From positions 2,677,001 through 2,741,000 of the forward strand of contig JAIGNY010000327.1 in assembly GCA_020152595.1 (NCBI GenBank): DNA of 64,000 bases. Reading direction: 5' to 3'. Position 1 is the first letter of the stretch; each line of letters starts with the position of its first letter. The notes below the pieces were generated by a model that did not search any database, had not been told where the DNA came from, and saw only the letters and a program-made list of their open reading frames with translations. This DNA is from Chiridota heheva (Eukaryota; Echinodermata; Holothuroidea; Apodida; Chiridotidae). Shown in pieces: positions 17,135-29,400 of the stretch. The translations under genes were made by a program, and so were the position numbers.

Positions 17135-17243
17135 TTAACCCTTACTCTACCCCGCGGCGATATTATCGCCGTTTTGAGTGCCCCGTCTTTGGCCCCGCCT
17201 CCCAGGCACATTTTCAAAAAGGTGCTGGTAGAGTAATCGTTAA
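17135..17243. mobile_element. piggyBac-like miniature element, copy 2 (109 bp with TTAA)
   Basis: Same length and architecture as the copy 130 bp upstream: TTAA, CCCTTACTCTACC, the same central palindrome, GGTAGAGTAATCG, TTAA. The right end carries two or three substitutions relative to AAGGG. Direct orientation. Confidence 0.72.
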
Positions 17244-17959
17244 ATAGTGGTCAAAAAATAAAGGTATCTGGACATGTAGAGACTACAATAGCCAAATTGC
17301 TTTAAAATATAACACAAGTAGCAAAAATCTAATCAAAATTGGTTAAAATTGACCATTTACAGGGTTTTGAAATCTCGGGCGTCAACACACATATTTGTAT
17401 GCAAATAAGTATGTATTACATGGCAACCATAGTATTTGTTTTTGTAAATCTCCATTGTTTTTTACATGTCTATCGTAAGTCTTTACCATATCACTTAGCT
17501 CTACCAGGATTCAGATATATAATATATATAATATACATATATATATATAATATATATATATATATAATATATATCTCTAGGATATATATGCAGCTCTAGG
17601 ATCCCTATTGAGCACTCTGGAAACATGCAAGTTGGACTTACATGCCTTCTGATTACTATATAATGTAATATGTATATATAATTTCAAAATTTATATCAAA
17701 GCAAAATCTTAGAGAAAATTCTTTTTATTTAAAGTAGCGAAGTAAGGAACAGGCCATAAAAGAATGGCAATGAATGTGAATAACTATCTTGTCCAACCAA
17801 AAAATAAAATCTTAATGCTTCCACAAATTTCTCTAAAAATAAACGGTATCAGACATCTTGTCATCAAAACAATAACTCATTAGGTCACTTTCCTCAGAAA
17901 TATATATCATTTTCACATGCCTCTTAAAAAAAAAAATTCTTATTCCGCATCTATAATAG
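17244..17959. other. Intergenic with (TA)n at 17515-17590
   Basis: AT-rich DNA with an imperfect TA microsatellite, interrupted by two CTCTAGGATATATATGCAG-like words. A shorter (TA)n occurs at 16526-16544. No gene seen. Confidence 0.6.
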
Positions 17960-17964
17960 TTTAC

Positions 17965-18330
17965 TTTATAACCGATTTACCCCTAATATAAATCATTAAA
18001 AGTGACATCATTAAAAAGCTATTTAAAGCCATCGAGAATTGGTAGCATTAAATGGTAACGATAGATAGAATTAAAGGTTAAAAAGTTACAAACACCATAT
18101 ACTTATTTTATTAAATTGACAACAACTGTAGCACCACAAATATATCAATCATTACTTATCGGATTTACCCCAATATAAATCGGTAAAAAGATACATCATT
18201 AAAAAGCTATTTGAAGCCATCTGAGAATAGGTAGAATTAAAAGGCAAGAAGTTACAAACACCATATCTACTTAAATTGGCAACTGTAGAACTACAAATAT
18301 ATCAATCATTATTAAGCACAACTAAACAAA
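17965..18330. repeat. Tandem duplication, two units of about 185 bp
   Basis: Both units contain CATTAAAAAGCTATTTRAAG, GTTACAAACACCATAT and CTACAAATATATCAATCATT in the same order. The copies are diverged and carry indels, so the duplication is not recent. Confidence 0.75.
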
Positions 18331-18628
18331 AAGTTAAGGTATATGAACGTGTGTAGACACAACATTAGGTAGTGGTTTCAAGCGCTTTGAAATCTAAAAA
18401 CAAACAAGAAAGCAGCAAAATATTTGACAAAAATCAAGTTACAAAAATTGTCCATTTAATAGTGCCTTGAAATCTTAGGCACCAATATGCAACTTTTAAT
18501 ATACTAAATAAGGACCTTCGAATTTTCTTATGTTTCTGAATCTTTGCTATATACCTTTACAAATCTGAATCCGCAATTTTCGGAAAACTAATTTAAATAA
18601 TGTCACATGGCCATGATTCATGTGTCCA

Positions 18629-18818
18629 TAATGGACCAATAGAATCTTGGCCTTCTCCACAATTTACGCACATTATGGGACCAAGCGTATGAAAAAATGT
18701 TTTCAAGCGTACGCATCATACGAGCACGCATTGCTGGTTACAATTTTTTGCTCAAGCCTGCACCTGACTGATTGGGAAACGAAGGTAAAATTCCCCCAGT
18801 ATTTGATTGGTCGAAGTG
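18629..18818. mobile_element. Inverted-repeat miniature element, copy 1
   Basis: Right end CCCAGTATTTGATTGGTCGA mirrors the left end ATGGACCAATAGAATCTTGG imperfectly. The interior (ATTATGGGACCAAGCGTATG) is the reverse complement of the interior of 33194-33416, so the two are copies in opposite orientation. The 64-codon frame inside is incidental. Confidence 0.65.
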
Positions 18819-19499
18819 CTAATGAAATCACGTTTGGTTAAACTTGGTTTGAAGAAGTCTATACTCCCAACCAAATTCTAGAAATAAACTTTGTCATCAT
18901 TTTCAGTGACTGCAAAATCAGGAAAAAATTTAAACAAATTCATAGCATTGTGTAAAGATTAAGATAATAAGCTGTTCGCAAAGTCGAACATCACAAAATT
19001 AGCATTCATTAAATACTTTATCTATATTTTAAAAACTAGAATTGCTTTTTATCAAAATTTAAAAGCTGACCTATTCAGATTTTATTGATAAAAATACTAT
19101 GCGTTCATAGACTTATAATTTAACCCTATACAATAATCCCATCATTTTAAAACAACATTTTCAAGTTGATAAGACAGAGAAACATTCTCCAAAAAACATG
19201 CGAATTATATGTACAATTTTAATGCAAGTGACAGTTGCAAGACTTTACAAAGCTAAAAACTTTATGTGGTAATTTTAATTAAGAATCCTAACGTTGTTCA
19301 GGAATAAAAAAGATATGAAAAATTGCAAGTAAAGCAGGAAGAAACAGCTGTTGTTGAAGAAATAAGGCACATAAACTGCAAAGTATGAAGAAAAAGTTAT
19401 AAATCTACTATATACAAATACTAATATCCCATTATAAAAATTTGCATGAAAGCAATTAAGCATCCGCAATATACAAAGAATAGTGTCTTATCACTGTTG
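18819..19499. other. Intergenic, no recognisable feature
   Basis: AT-rich; the small frames have no recognisable content. Confidence 0.5.
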
Positions 19500-19850
19500 C
19501 ACCAGTATATTAAACTCCAATGAGCTTTGGCAGCTTAAAAAATATCCATTATCATTTTATAATGAATATTCATGTTTTGTAATATGAATATTCATTATTT
19601 TATAGCATATTTATCCACAATATACAAATAATAATGTCTCAATCACTATTGCACCAAATCACCAATGATTGGAGTTAACATACATTCAAGCAAGTGACCA
19701 AACATATGTTCTTTTAGGGGTATATTAAACTCTAATGAGCTTTGGCAGCTTAAGAGAAAAACCCATTTTCATTTTATAATGAATATTCATGTTTTGTGAA
19801 ATGAATATTCATTATTTTATTGCATATCTGTTATATGTGTAATCAGTTAT
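19500..19850. repeat. Tandem duplication rich in GAATATTC palindromes
   Basis: Two units of about 230 bp share TATATTAAACTCYAATGAGC, TTTGGCAGCTTAA and ATAATGAATATTCATGTTTT. Each contains two ATGAATATTCAT palindromes. The region would lie in or just past the 3' UTR of the transporter. Confidence 0.75.
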
Positions 19851-19875
19851 ACTTATTCATGTAAATTCATTGCTA

Positions 19876-19881
19876 TTTATT
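19876..19881 (-). promoter_or_regulatory. Candidate polyadenylation signal of the transporter gene
   Basis: TTTATT on + is AATAAA on the transcript strand, about 380 bases past the stop. A second hexamer lies at 19816-19821. Neither is backed by other evidence. Confidence 0.3.
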
Positions 19882-20257
19882 ATATGCATATTCATTGACA
19901 TTGTGATGATTATGAGTGCATTCTGCATTATTGAATATTCATCAATGGCAGTCAAACAATTTCAATATGTGTTCAATATTTCATGAAATACCTTGTCTAA
20001 AAAAACCCCAATGATTTCCTTAAAATTGGTAAAATTTTCTTACATGTAAAACCAACTAGATGGGTGTTAGCCCTTTACATATCATGCATACAATAATGAA
20101 AAATAAAAGCTTTTGTAACAAAAGCTGCACTATGACTTAAGATTATTAACATACTCACAAAAATTCCTGATGCCATTAGACACAGGACAAAATTACTTTC
20201 AGAAAGCATGGGGCAAAAAGTTGAACTCATTTGGATCCTCCAAACAGGAGTGTAGCA

Positions 20258-20442
20258 TCACACACTCAAATTCTTTATGATTTCTTTGATTGAACAGTAC
20301 ACGCCTGTTCCCATGCCAGCAAAACCAAAAATTATTAAAAAGACATCTTTGACCAGGATGAGTGGGTGCAGGTCGTTCTTCTTCAAGCTGATTTGGATAG
20401 CACATGGGAGGATAAATGCCAACATGGTACTGCCAATAGCAC
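20258..20442 (-). CDS. Transporter terminal coding exon
   Basis: Acceptor CTTTATTCCCAG. It encodes AIGSTMLAFILPCAIQISLK, KNDLHPLILVKDVFLIIFGF, then AGMGTGVYCSIKEIIKNLSV and stop: the last helices and short C-tail of the family. The frame upstream to 20614 is intron read-through. Confidence 0.9.
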
Positions 20443-23400
20443 CTGGGAATAAAGAAGAGACAATCCCTTTAGAGTGAGGTTTTGATGGCATAACAATTTC
20501 TACTACTAATGTCATCCCCAAAACAATGTTTGTTACCCACCCATGGTCATAGGGACTGGAAGGAAGTACAAATTGTACACAAAAATAAAGTAAAATTAAG
20601 TTTTTGAAGACCAAACTGTAGGTGGGCTTAATTCGGTTAAAAACGACTGGAAATGGAACAAAGATGAATTTTTCTTACGAGATCTCGTAATCCATTTTTT
20701 GACACGGTGTTGTGAATCAGTTGTAAGGCAGCACACCTGAATCACTTTCCGCTATATAGAGGGACAAGGGGATGCAAACGGTATGCGAACATCCAGTACT
20801 GTACATGCTGTGGTCTTCAATGCATGGTATGTACGTTGCACTGACAGTTGATAATGCATGTTTTGCTACATATGATCTTCATCATGATGAAAATAAATTT
20901 TCCAGGGGGCCAAGTACCGTTTTGGCCCCCCCCAATATGGAAGGTCTAACAAAATGATTTTGAAAAGCCAAATTCCATGGCTCCTTTTCTTCTGGAAATC
21001 TTCAATTTTCTTGCAATTTCCTTCATTTTCCAAAAATATTGTTTTTCTTAATGTTCGAGGAGTTTCTTATCATTTTCAGGACATTTCCTAATTTTTTGTA
21101 AAACATCCTTCATTCTCGTAAAATTAGCTTTAATTTTCTTCAATTTTCGTGCAATTTTCTTCATTTTCCGTAAAGTTTCTTTATTTTCATGAAAATTGCT
21201 TCAGTTTTTGTGAAATTTTCTTCATTTTCATGAAATTTTCCCAAATTTTTGAAAAATTTCCTTACAATTGCTGGAAATGTTCTTCAATTTTCACAAAATT
21301 TCATTCCTTTTTGTAAAGTTTTCTTCAATTTTCATGATATTGCTTTTTCTTCAACTTCAATTTTCGGGAAATATTTCAATAATTTTACAACCTTGCAAAT
21401 ACTTTTTGGACCGTGATAAGAGATTCATACATTTTTGTAGTTGGGTTCATTGACACAAATGATAAAATCTCCTCAACCTCCCCCACCTTCCAATGTAAAA
21501 TACTTTCCTATGCAGTTGTCAATGTTAAATTCAGATTGTTAATGTCAATGTTAAATTCAGATTGTTAACAAAAGCCAAGAGAAAATACTTCAAACACCAA
21601 ATTCTTTTTAATGTAAAGTACAAGCCATTTGTATTTTTTTATTGAAAAAACATTTATGTAATTTAACCTTAATCAGGTAATCTCCTTGCTCCACAATGCC
21701 CCCCCCCCAACAAAGTTGCTTCGCGATGCCCCTGTACCCACCTAATCAAATTCCTACCTGGTCCAATAATATTTCATGCTGTTCATAATCTATATATGCA
21801 ATTACAACCCGATCAGGATTGTGATATATCAATATTTCAATATATTTTTTATTTTGACCAGTTTGGTCATACATCACAAAATTAACATAAAGTGAAAATG
21901 CTAGCTGAAACTTTGAACAGACGTTACTTAGAAACTACAAGAACTGTTTCCAAAATTCAAAGACTGTTCCATCTCAAAATTGAAGCTCTTTTTGATGAGC
22001 TGTTCAGCTCTTTACTTCCAGAGAAGTAAATCTTTCCAAGCCTTTGGACCAATGTGTATCCCAGGGATGCAGATGGATGAAAGTAGTCGGGTTCGTTGAG
22101 ACTCCCTAGACGAGACAATATCCAGGTACTGTAGTAAGCTGTTACTGATGTAAGAGGTTGGAAAATGTTGTTTTTCTTGTTTAGATCGTATCATACCAAA
22201 ATGTGTGATTTTAGCATAGTTAGTTTTTTTTACTTGCATGTTGCTTCTTCATGTGGGCTTTGAAATAAGTATTTCTTTTTGCCTATAGTTTGCCATTTGT
22301 GTTTTCTCAAGTTTGCAAATAATGTGCTGCAAGTGTATTTTATACGCTCTATGCCATTTCTAAACTGAATTAATATTATTTTCCATCTTCTTATGTTGAT
22401 TGCTAAATTTTATTTTGTTAAGACGTTTAAATCCTGACTGAAATGATTTTACCTGGTCTCTTTAACCATAAAGCTATTAACTGAGATAATAATAGCTCCA
22501 TGCTTGAACTTACTCACTATTACTGTAATGAAACCATTTATTTTGATACTTTCCTCAGTTTAGACTTCCCTTTGTGTATTCAGTTACATCTAAGATGGTC
22601 ATTTTCTTTGTGTATTCAGTTACATCTTAGGTGGTCATTTTCTTTATCTTGTCTTTAATTAGTGGTTTTGGTTAGTTTTCCTTCCTGTTTTCATCAGTCC
22701 ATCAAAGTCTGGACAGAAGAAGGGTTTTCTTTGTTTAGAGTATTATGGGATAGCCAAATGTAATATTATGGGATAGCCAAATGTAATATTATGGGATAGG
22801 CCACATGTTCTGGTGAGAAGTAATTTTAGATTTTCAGCAGACACTTTCAGGAGGCCATAGAGTAAAGTTGGACTATCACCATGTAGCTTATCAAATACCA
22901 AGTAATATCTTTTCACTCTTGTAAATATTGTACAGTACGGTATGTGGAGTAGAAATAGACTTTGCACTGTAGATGAAGTTGAAATATTACTGTGATGTTC
23001 TTTCATCTCCGTTTTTATATATCTCATGAACTGCGTAAGAATCCACCAGCATTTGCAGTCCTCATACTGCAGATGCTGGCACATCCCAAAGGACATCACG
23101 TCTCGTCCCCCCCTTACAAATTGGTAGTAGAGGTGGGGCTATGGATATTTTGGGATGGATTCTATGCTGTTTCCTTGGACATACATGTATCTTCAAATCG
23201 ATTTAAAATGGACTGACTATTCCTGACATGTACCTCTTGTTAACACCTGGACCATTACAATTTGGAGCAGTCATATCATCTGTGATCTTCGTTTAATACC
23301 TGTGTACATGTAGCTGATTTGTTTTACTTACTCCTGAAGGTTATCATCGTGCATGAACATGATTTTGTTTATTTGATTCAACTCTGGACTGACTTAAGGG

Positions 23401-26400
23401 AAGTGCGGACCACCCCTCAACGATTGCTCATCGGTGGCCTTAATGCGCCCTTTAGTCGCAAAAATACATAGATGCTGATTCTTTATTTTCAAGTACTGTT
23501 AACTGACTCGATCTGGCTCACTTTTGTTTTTATCTGATTGTATCTCTTTTACTTCCATGTATCAATGTACTTTTGATTCTACAATATTTTGGAGAGATAC
23601 TTTTGATTCTACAATATTTTGGAGAGATTTATTTTGAAGAATAAGGAATGACGACCCTGATTCTCTGATGTGTTTCTTGCACCTGGATGAATGGTTTCCT
23701 ATTGAACATGTATTTTCATACCCAAGATACTACAGTTCTACCGAGATGCCGTCCCGTTTGGTGCTTACATTATTTTGGAGATTATGCAGAATTGTCAATT
23801 TCTATCAAGGAACATTAATGTGTAATAGTTTTGTTATGTTTATTTATTTGTGCTCATTGATCATATCATTCTGGATTATGTAAGAGACAGTAATTTGTTT
23901 CCAAGCCGGACTTTACTGGACAATACATTTTCTTTTGCTATCCTTTAAGATTTGTATGTGCTGTACATGTGTGTTAATTTCTGTGGAACTACAGGTAATT
24001 TACTTTGATCTTAAAGATGTTGTGGTCGGATTTATTTTATGTTCAATGTTTACATTTGATATTCAGACAGAATTATGTGCATTTTATATCATAGAAAATT
24101 GGAATCTGTTACATTAATATAATTGCTAAGCTTGTTGACAGTCCATTTTAAGAAATGTGTTAAATGAATTTGCTTTGATTCATTATGTTTAAATGATTTT
24201 GAGAATGTATGTATGGCATGAGCTGTATCAAGATTGCCTCCGGGTGGTGCAGTCAGGGTCCATGGTTTTGATTTCCAAATATTTTGGTCTGAGCATTTAT
24301 TTTTGACTCATCTTGCAACTTTGGTGTGTTAACTTGTTCAAAGCAGTTCTTTAATCAAAAAGCAATTTATATTATTATGATAGAACAGTACTACAATACT
24401 ACATTTTTGTTGCTGTTGCATTGACGATACAAAAAATCTTATGTACTTTTTCAGATTTAAATTACCGGTTCTTGTTGACAGTGTAAGTCAACATTAAGCA
24501 GGGAGGGATGTAAGAGGTTGGAAAATGTTGTTTTTCTTGTTTAGATCGTATCATACCAAAAATGTGTGATTTTAGCATATTTAGCTTTTTCTTTACTTGC
24601 ATGTTGCTCCTTCATGTGGGCTTTGAAATAAGTATTTCTTTTTGCCTATGGTTTGCCATTTGTGTTTTCTCAAGTTTGCAAATAATGTGCTGCAAGTGTA
24701 TTTTATAAGCTCTATGCCATTTCTAAATTGAAATAATGTTATTTTCCATCTTCTTATGTTGATTGCTAAATTTTATTTGTCAAGACTTCAAAATTCTGAC
24801 TCAAATGAAATTACCTGTTCCCTTTAACTTACTATTACTTTAATGAAAATGTCTATTTTGATACATTTCTCAGTTTAGACTTCCCTTTGTGTATTCAATT
24901 ACATCTAAGATGGTCATTTTCTTTGTGTATTCAGTTACATCTAAGATGGTCATTTTCTTTATCTTGTCTTTAATTAGTGGTTTTGGTTAGTTCTCCTTCC
25001 TGTTTTCATCTGTCCATCAAAGTCTGGACAGAAGAAGGGTTTTCTTTGTTTAGAGTATTATGGGATAGCCAAATGTAATATTATGGGATAGGCCACATGT
25101 TCTGGTCAGAAGTAATTTTAGATTTTAGGAGACACTTTCAGGAGGCTGGTCAGTGCAGTTGTGTAACAATGTAGCTGAGAATTATCTTTGGAAAAACTGT
25201 ACATAGTGTATATACATCTTGAGCTGTAGAAAAATAGAATTTAGTTTTGATGCACCACAAATATTACTCTCTTGTTTTCTCCATTCTTGTGACTATGTTA
25301 TTTCTTTCATCTACATTTTTATATATATTTCATGAACTGGTAAGAATCCACCAGCATTTGCAGTCCTCATACTGTAGATGCTGGCACATCCCAAAGAAGG
25401 AGATCACGTCTCGCTCGTGCCCCTTACACTAATTTCATAGCTGTGCGGTGTATAAAGCAATACCCTGTATCTTTAGTGTAGGCATTTGATGGTCTACCAG
25501 TAAAGAAATACTCCTGTGGATATTCATTTTCATATACATGATGGAGGACTATTAAAGAAGCAAAATGGTAAAGAAACCATATTGATATCTTATTCCATCT
25601 ATAGTTATCGCACTTCAAAGATTTCCACATTACTACAAATTGCAGATCCAACATAATTCTTTATGTATTTTCTTTCATATAGAGTGTAAGGTAATGAGCT
25701 AATGGGCAAAGCATGATATTGTAAAGTGCATGTTATACCCCATCTCAATCATTACATGAGCTGATGGGCAAAGCATGTTCTTGTAGAGTGCATGTTATAC
25801 CCCATCTCAATCATTACATGAGCAGATGGGCAAAGCATGTTCTTGTAAAGTGCATGTTATACCCCATCTCAATCATTACATGAGCTGATGGGCAAAACAT
25901 GTTCTTGTAGAGTGCATGTTAAACCCCATCTTAATCATTACATGAGCTGATGGGCAAAGCATGTTCTTGTAAAGTGCATGTTATACCCCATCTCAATCAT
26001 TACATGAGCAGATGGGCAAAGCATGTTCTTGTAAAGTGCATGTTATACCCCATCTCAATCATTACATGAGCTGATTGGCAAAACATGTTCTTGTAAAGTG
26101 CATGTTATACCCCATCTCAATCATTACATGAGCAGATGGGCAAAGCATGTTCTTGTAAAGTGCATGTTATACCCCATCTCAATCATTACATGAGCTGATG
26201 GGCAAAACATGTTCTTGTAGAGTGCATGTTATACCCCATCTCAATCATTACATGAGCTAATGGGCAAAGCATGTTCTTGTAAAGTGCATGTTATACCCCA
26301 TCTCAATCACTACATGAGCAGATGGGCAAAGCATGTTCTTGTAAAGTGCATGTTATACCCCATCTCAATCATTACATGAGCAGATGGGCAAAGCATGTTC

Positions 26401-29400
26401 TTGTATAGTGCATGTTATACCCCATCTCAATCACTACATGAGCAGATGGGCAAAGCATGTTCTTGTAAAGTGCATGTTATACCCCATCTCAATCATTACA
26501 TGAGCAGATGGGCAAAGCATGTTCTTATAAAGTGCATGTTATACCCCATCTTAATCATTACATGAGCAGATGGGCAAAGCATGTTCTTGTACAGTGCATG
26601 TTATACCCCATCTCAATCATTACATGAGCTGATGGGCAAAACATGTTCTTGTAAAGTGCATGTTATACCCCATCTCAATCATTACATGAGCAGATGGGCA
26701 AAGCATGTTCTTGTAAAGTGCATGTTATACCCCATCTCAATCATTACATGAGCAGATGGGCAAAGCATGTTCTTGTAAAGTGCATGTTATACCCCATCTC
26801 AATCATTACATGAGCAGATGGGCAAAGCATGTTCTTGTAAAGTGCATGTTATACCCCATCTCAATCATTACATAAGCAGATGGGCAAAGCATGTTCTTGT
26901 AAAGTGCATGTAATACCCCATCTCAATCATTACATGAGCAGATGGGCAAAGCATGTTCTTGTAAAGTGCATGTTATACCCCATCTCAATCATTACATGAG
27001 CTGATGCACAAAGCATGTTCTTGTAAAGTGCATGTTATACCCCATCTCAATCACTACATGAGCAGATGGGCAAAGCATGTTCTTGTAAAGTGCATGTTAT
27101 ACCCCATCTCAATCATTACATGAGCAGATGCACAAAGCATGTTCTTGTAAAGTGCATGTTATACCCCATCTCAATCATCACATGAGCTGATGGGCAAAGC
27201 ATGATCTTGTAAAGTGCAGGTTATACCCCATCTCAATCATTACATGAGCAGATGCACAAAGCATGTTCTTGTACAGTGCATGTTATACCCCATCTCAATC
27301 ATTACATGAGCGCATGGGCAAAGCATGTTCTTGTAAAGTGCATGTTATACCCCATCTCAATCATTACATGAGCAGATGGGCAAAGCATGTTCTTGTGAAG
27401 TGCATGTTATACCCCATCTCAATCATTACATGAAGAAATGGGCAAAGCATGTTCTTGTAAAGTGCATGTTATACCCCATCTCAATCATTACATGAGCAGA
27501 TGCACAAAGCATGTTCTTGTACAGTGCATGTTATACCCCATCTCAATCATTACATGAGCAGATGCACAAAGCATGTTCTTGTACAGTGCATGTTATACCC
27601 CATCTCAATCACTACATGAGCAGATGCACAAAGCATGTTCTTGTAAAATGTATGTTATACCCCATCTCAATCATTACATGAGCAGATGGGCAAAGCATGT
27701 TCTTGTACAGTGCATGTTATACCCCATCTCAATCATTACATGAGCGCATGGGCAAAGCATGTTCTTGTAAAGTGCATGTTATACCCCATCTCAATCATTA
27801 CATGAGCAGATGCACAAAGCATGTTCTTGTAAAGTGCATGTTATACCCCATCTCAATCATTACATGAGCAGATGGGCAAAGCATGTTCTTGTACAGTGCA
27901 TGTTATACCCCATCTCAATCATTACATGAGCGCATGGGCAAAGCATGTTCTTGTAAAGTGCATGTTATACCCCATCTCAATCATTACATGAGCTGATGGG
28001 CAAAGCATGTTCTTGTAAAGTGCATGTTATACCCCATCTCAATCACTACATGAGCAGATGGGCAAAGCATGTTCTTGTAAAGTGCATATTATACCCCATC
28101 TCAATCATTACATGAGCAGATGGGCAAAGCATGTTCTTGTAAAGTGCATGTTATACCCCATCTCGATCATTACATGAGCAGATGGGCAAAGCATGTTCTT
28201 GTAAAGTGCATGTTATACCCCATCTCAATCATTACATCAGCAGATGGGCAAAGCATGTTCTTGTAGAGTGCATGTTATACCCCATCTCAATCATTACATG
28301 AGCTGATGCACAAAGCATGTTCTTGTACACTGCATGTTATACCCCATCTCAATCACTACATGAGCAGATGGCCAAAGCATGTTCTTGTAAAGTGCATGTT
28401 ATACCCCATCTCAATCATTACATGAGCTGATGCACAAAGCATGTTCTTGTACACTGCATGTTATACCCCATCTCAATCACTACATGAGCAGATGGCCAAA
28501 GCATGTTCTTGTAAAGTGCATGTTATACCCCATCTCAATCATTACATGAGCTGATGGGCAAAGCATGTTCTTGTAAAGTGCATGTTATACCTTATCTCAA
28601 TCATTACATGAGCTAATGGGCAAAGCATGTTCTTATAAAGTGCATGTTATACCCCATCTCAATCATTACATGAGCAGATGGGCAAAGCATATTCTTGTAA
28701 AGTGCATGTTATACCCCATTTCAATCATTGCATGAGCTGATGCACAAAGCATGTTCTTGTAGAGTGCATGTTATACCCCATCTTAATCATTACATGAGCT
28801 GATGCACAAAGCATGTTCTTATTAAGTGCATGTTATACCCCATTTCAATCATTACATGAGCAGATGGGCAAAGCATGTTCCTATAAAGTGCATGTTATAC
28901 CCCATCTCAATCATTACATGAGCTGATGCACAAAGCATGTTCTTGTAAAGTGCATGTTATACCCCATCTCAATCATTACATGAGCTGATGGGCAAAGCAT
29001 GTTCTTGTAAAGTGCATGTTATACCCCATCTCAATCATTACATGAGCTGATGGGCAAAGCATGTTCTTGTAAAGTGCATGTTATACCCCATCTCAATCAT
29101 TACATGAGCTGATGGGCAAAGCATGTTCTTGTAAAGTGCATGTTATACCCCATCTCAATCATTACATGAGCTGATGGGCAAAGCATGTTCTTGTAAAGTG
29201 CATGTTATACCCCATCTCAATCATTACATGAGCTGATGCACAAAGCATGTTCTTGTAGAGTGCATGTTATACCCCATCTTAATCTTTACATGAGCAGATG
29301 GGCAAAGCATGTTCTTGTAGAGTGCATGTTATACCCCATCTTAATCTTTACATGAGCAGATGGGCAAAGCATGTTCTTAATGTAAAGTGCATGTAATACC

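Larger units (their letters stand above)
22149..25428 (+). mobile_element. LTR retrotransposon without gag-pol (LARD/TRIM-like)
   Basis: Two long direct repeats, 22149-23118 and 24509-25428, each begin TGTAAGAGGTTGG and end CCTTACA, with 6-bp inverted termini TGTAAG/CTTACA. The 1.39-kb interior opens with AATTGGTAGTAGAGG (a possible primer-binding site starting at TGG) and closes with the purine tract GCAGGGAGGGA, which gives + orientation. No gag, protease, RT or integrase frame is seen. The LTRs differ by substitutions and indels, so insertion was not recent. Flanks show no clear target duplication (CTGA against CTAA). It lies in the last transporter intron. Confidence 0.82.

Noticed and set aside
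20199-20405. - strand ORF MCYPNQLEEERPAPTHPGQR overlapping the last transporter exon
   Set aside because: It is a different frame of the same strand; the conserved transporter frame explains the sequence.
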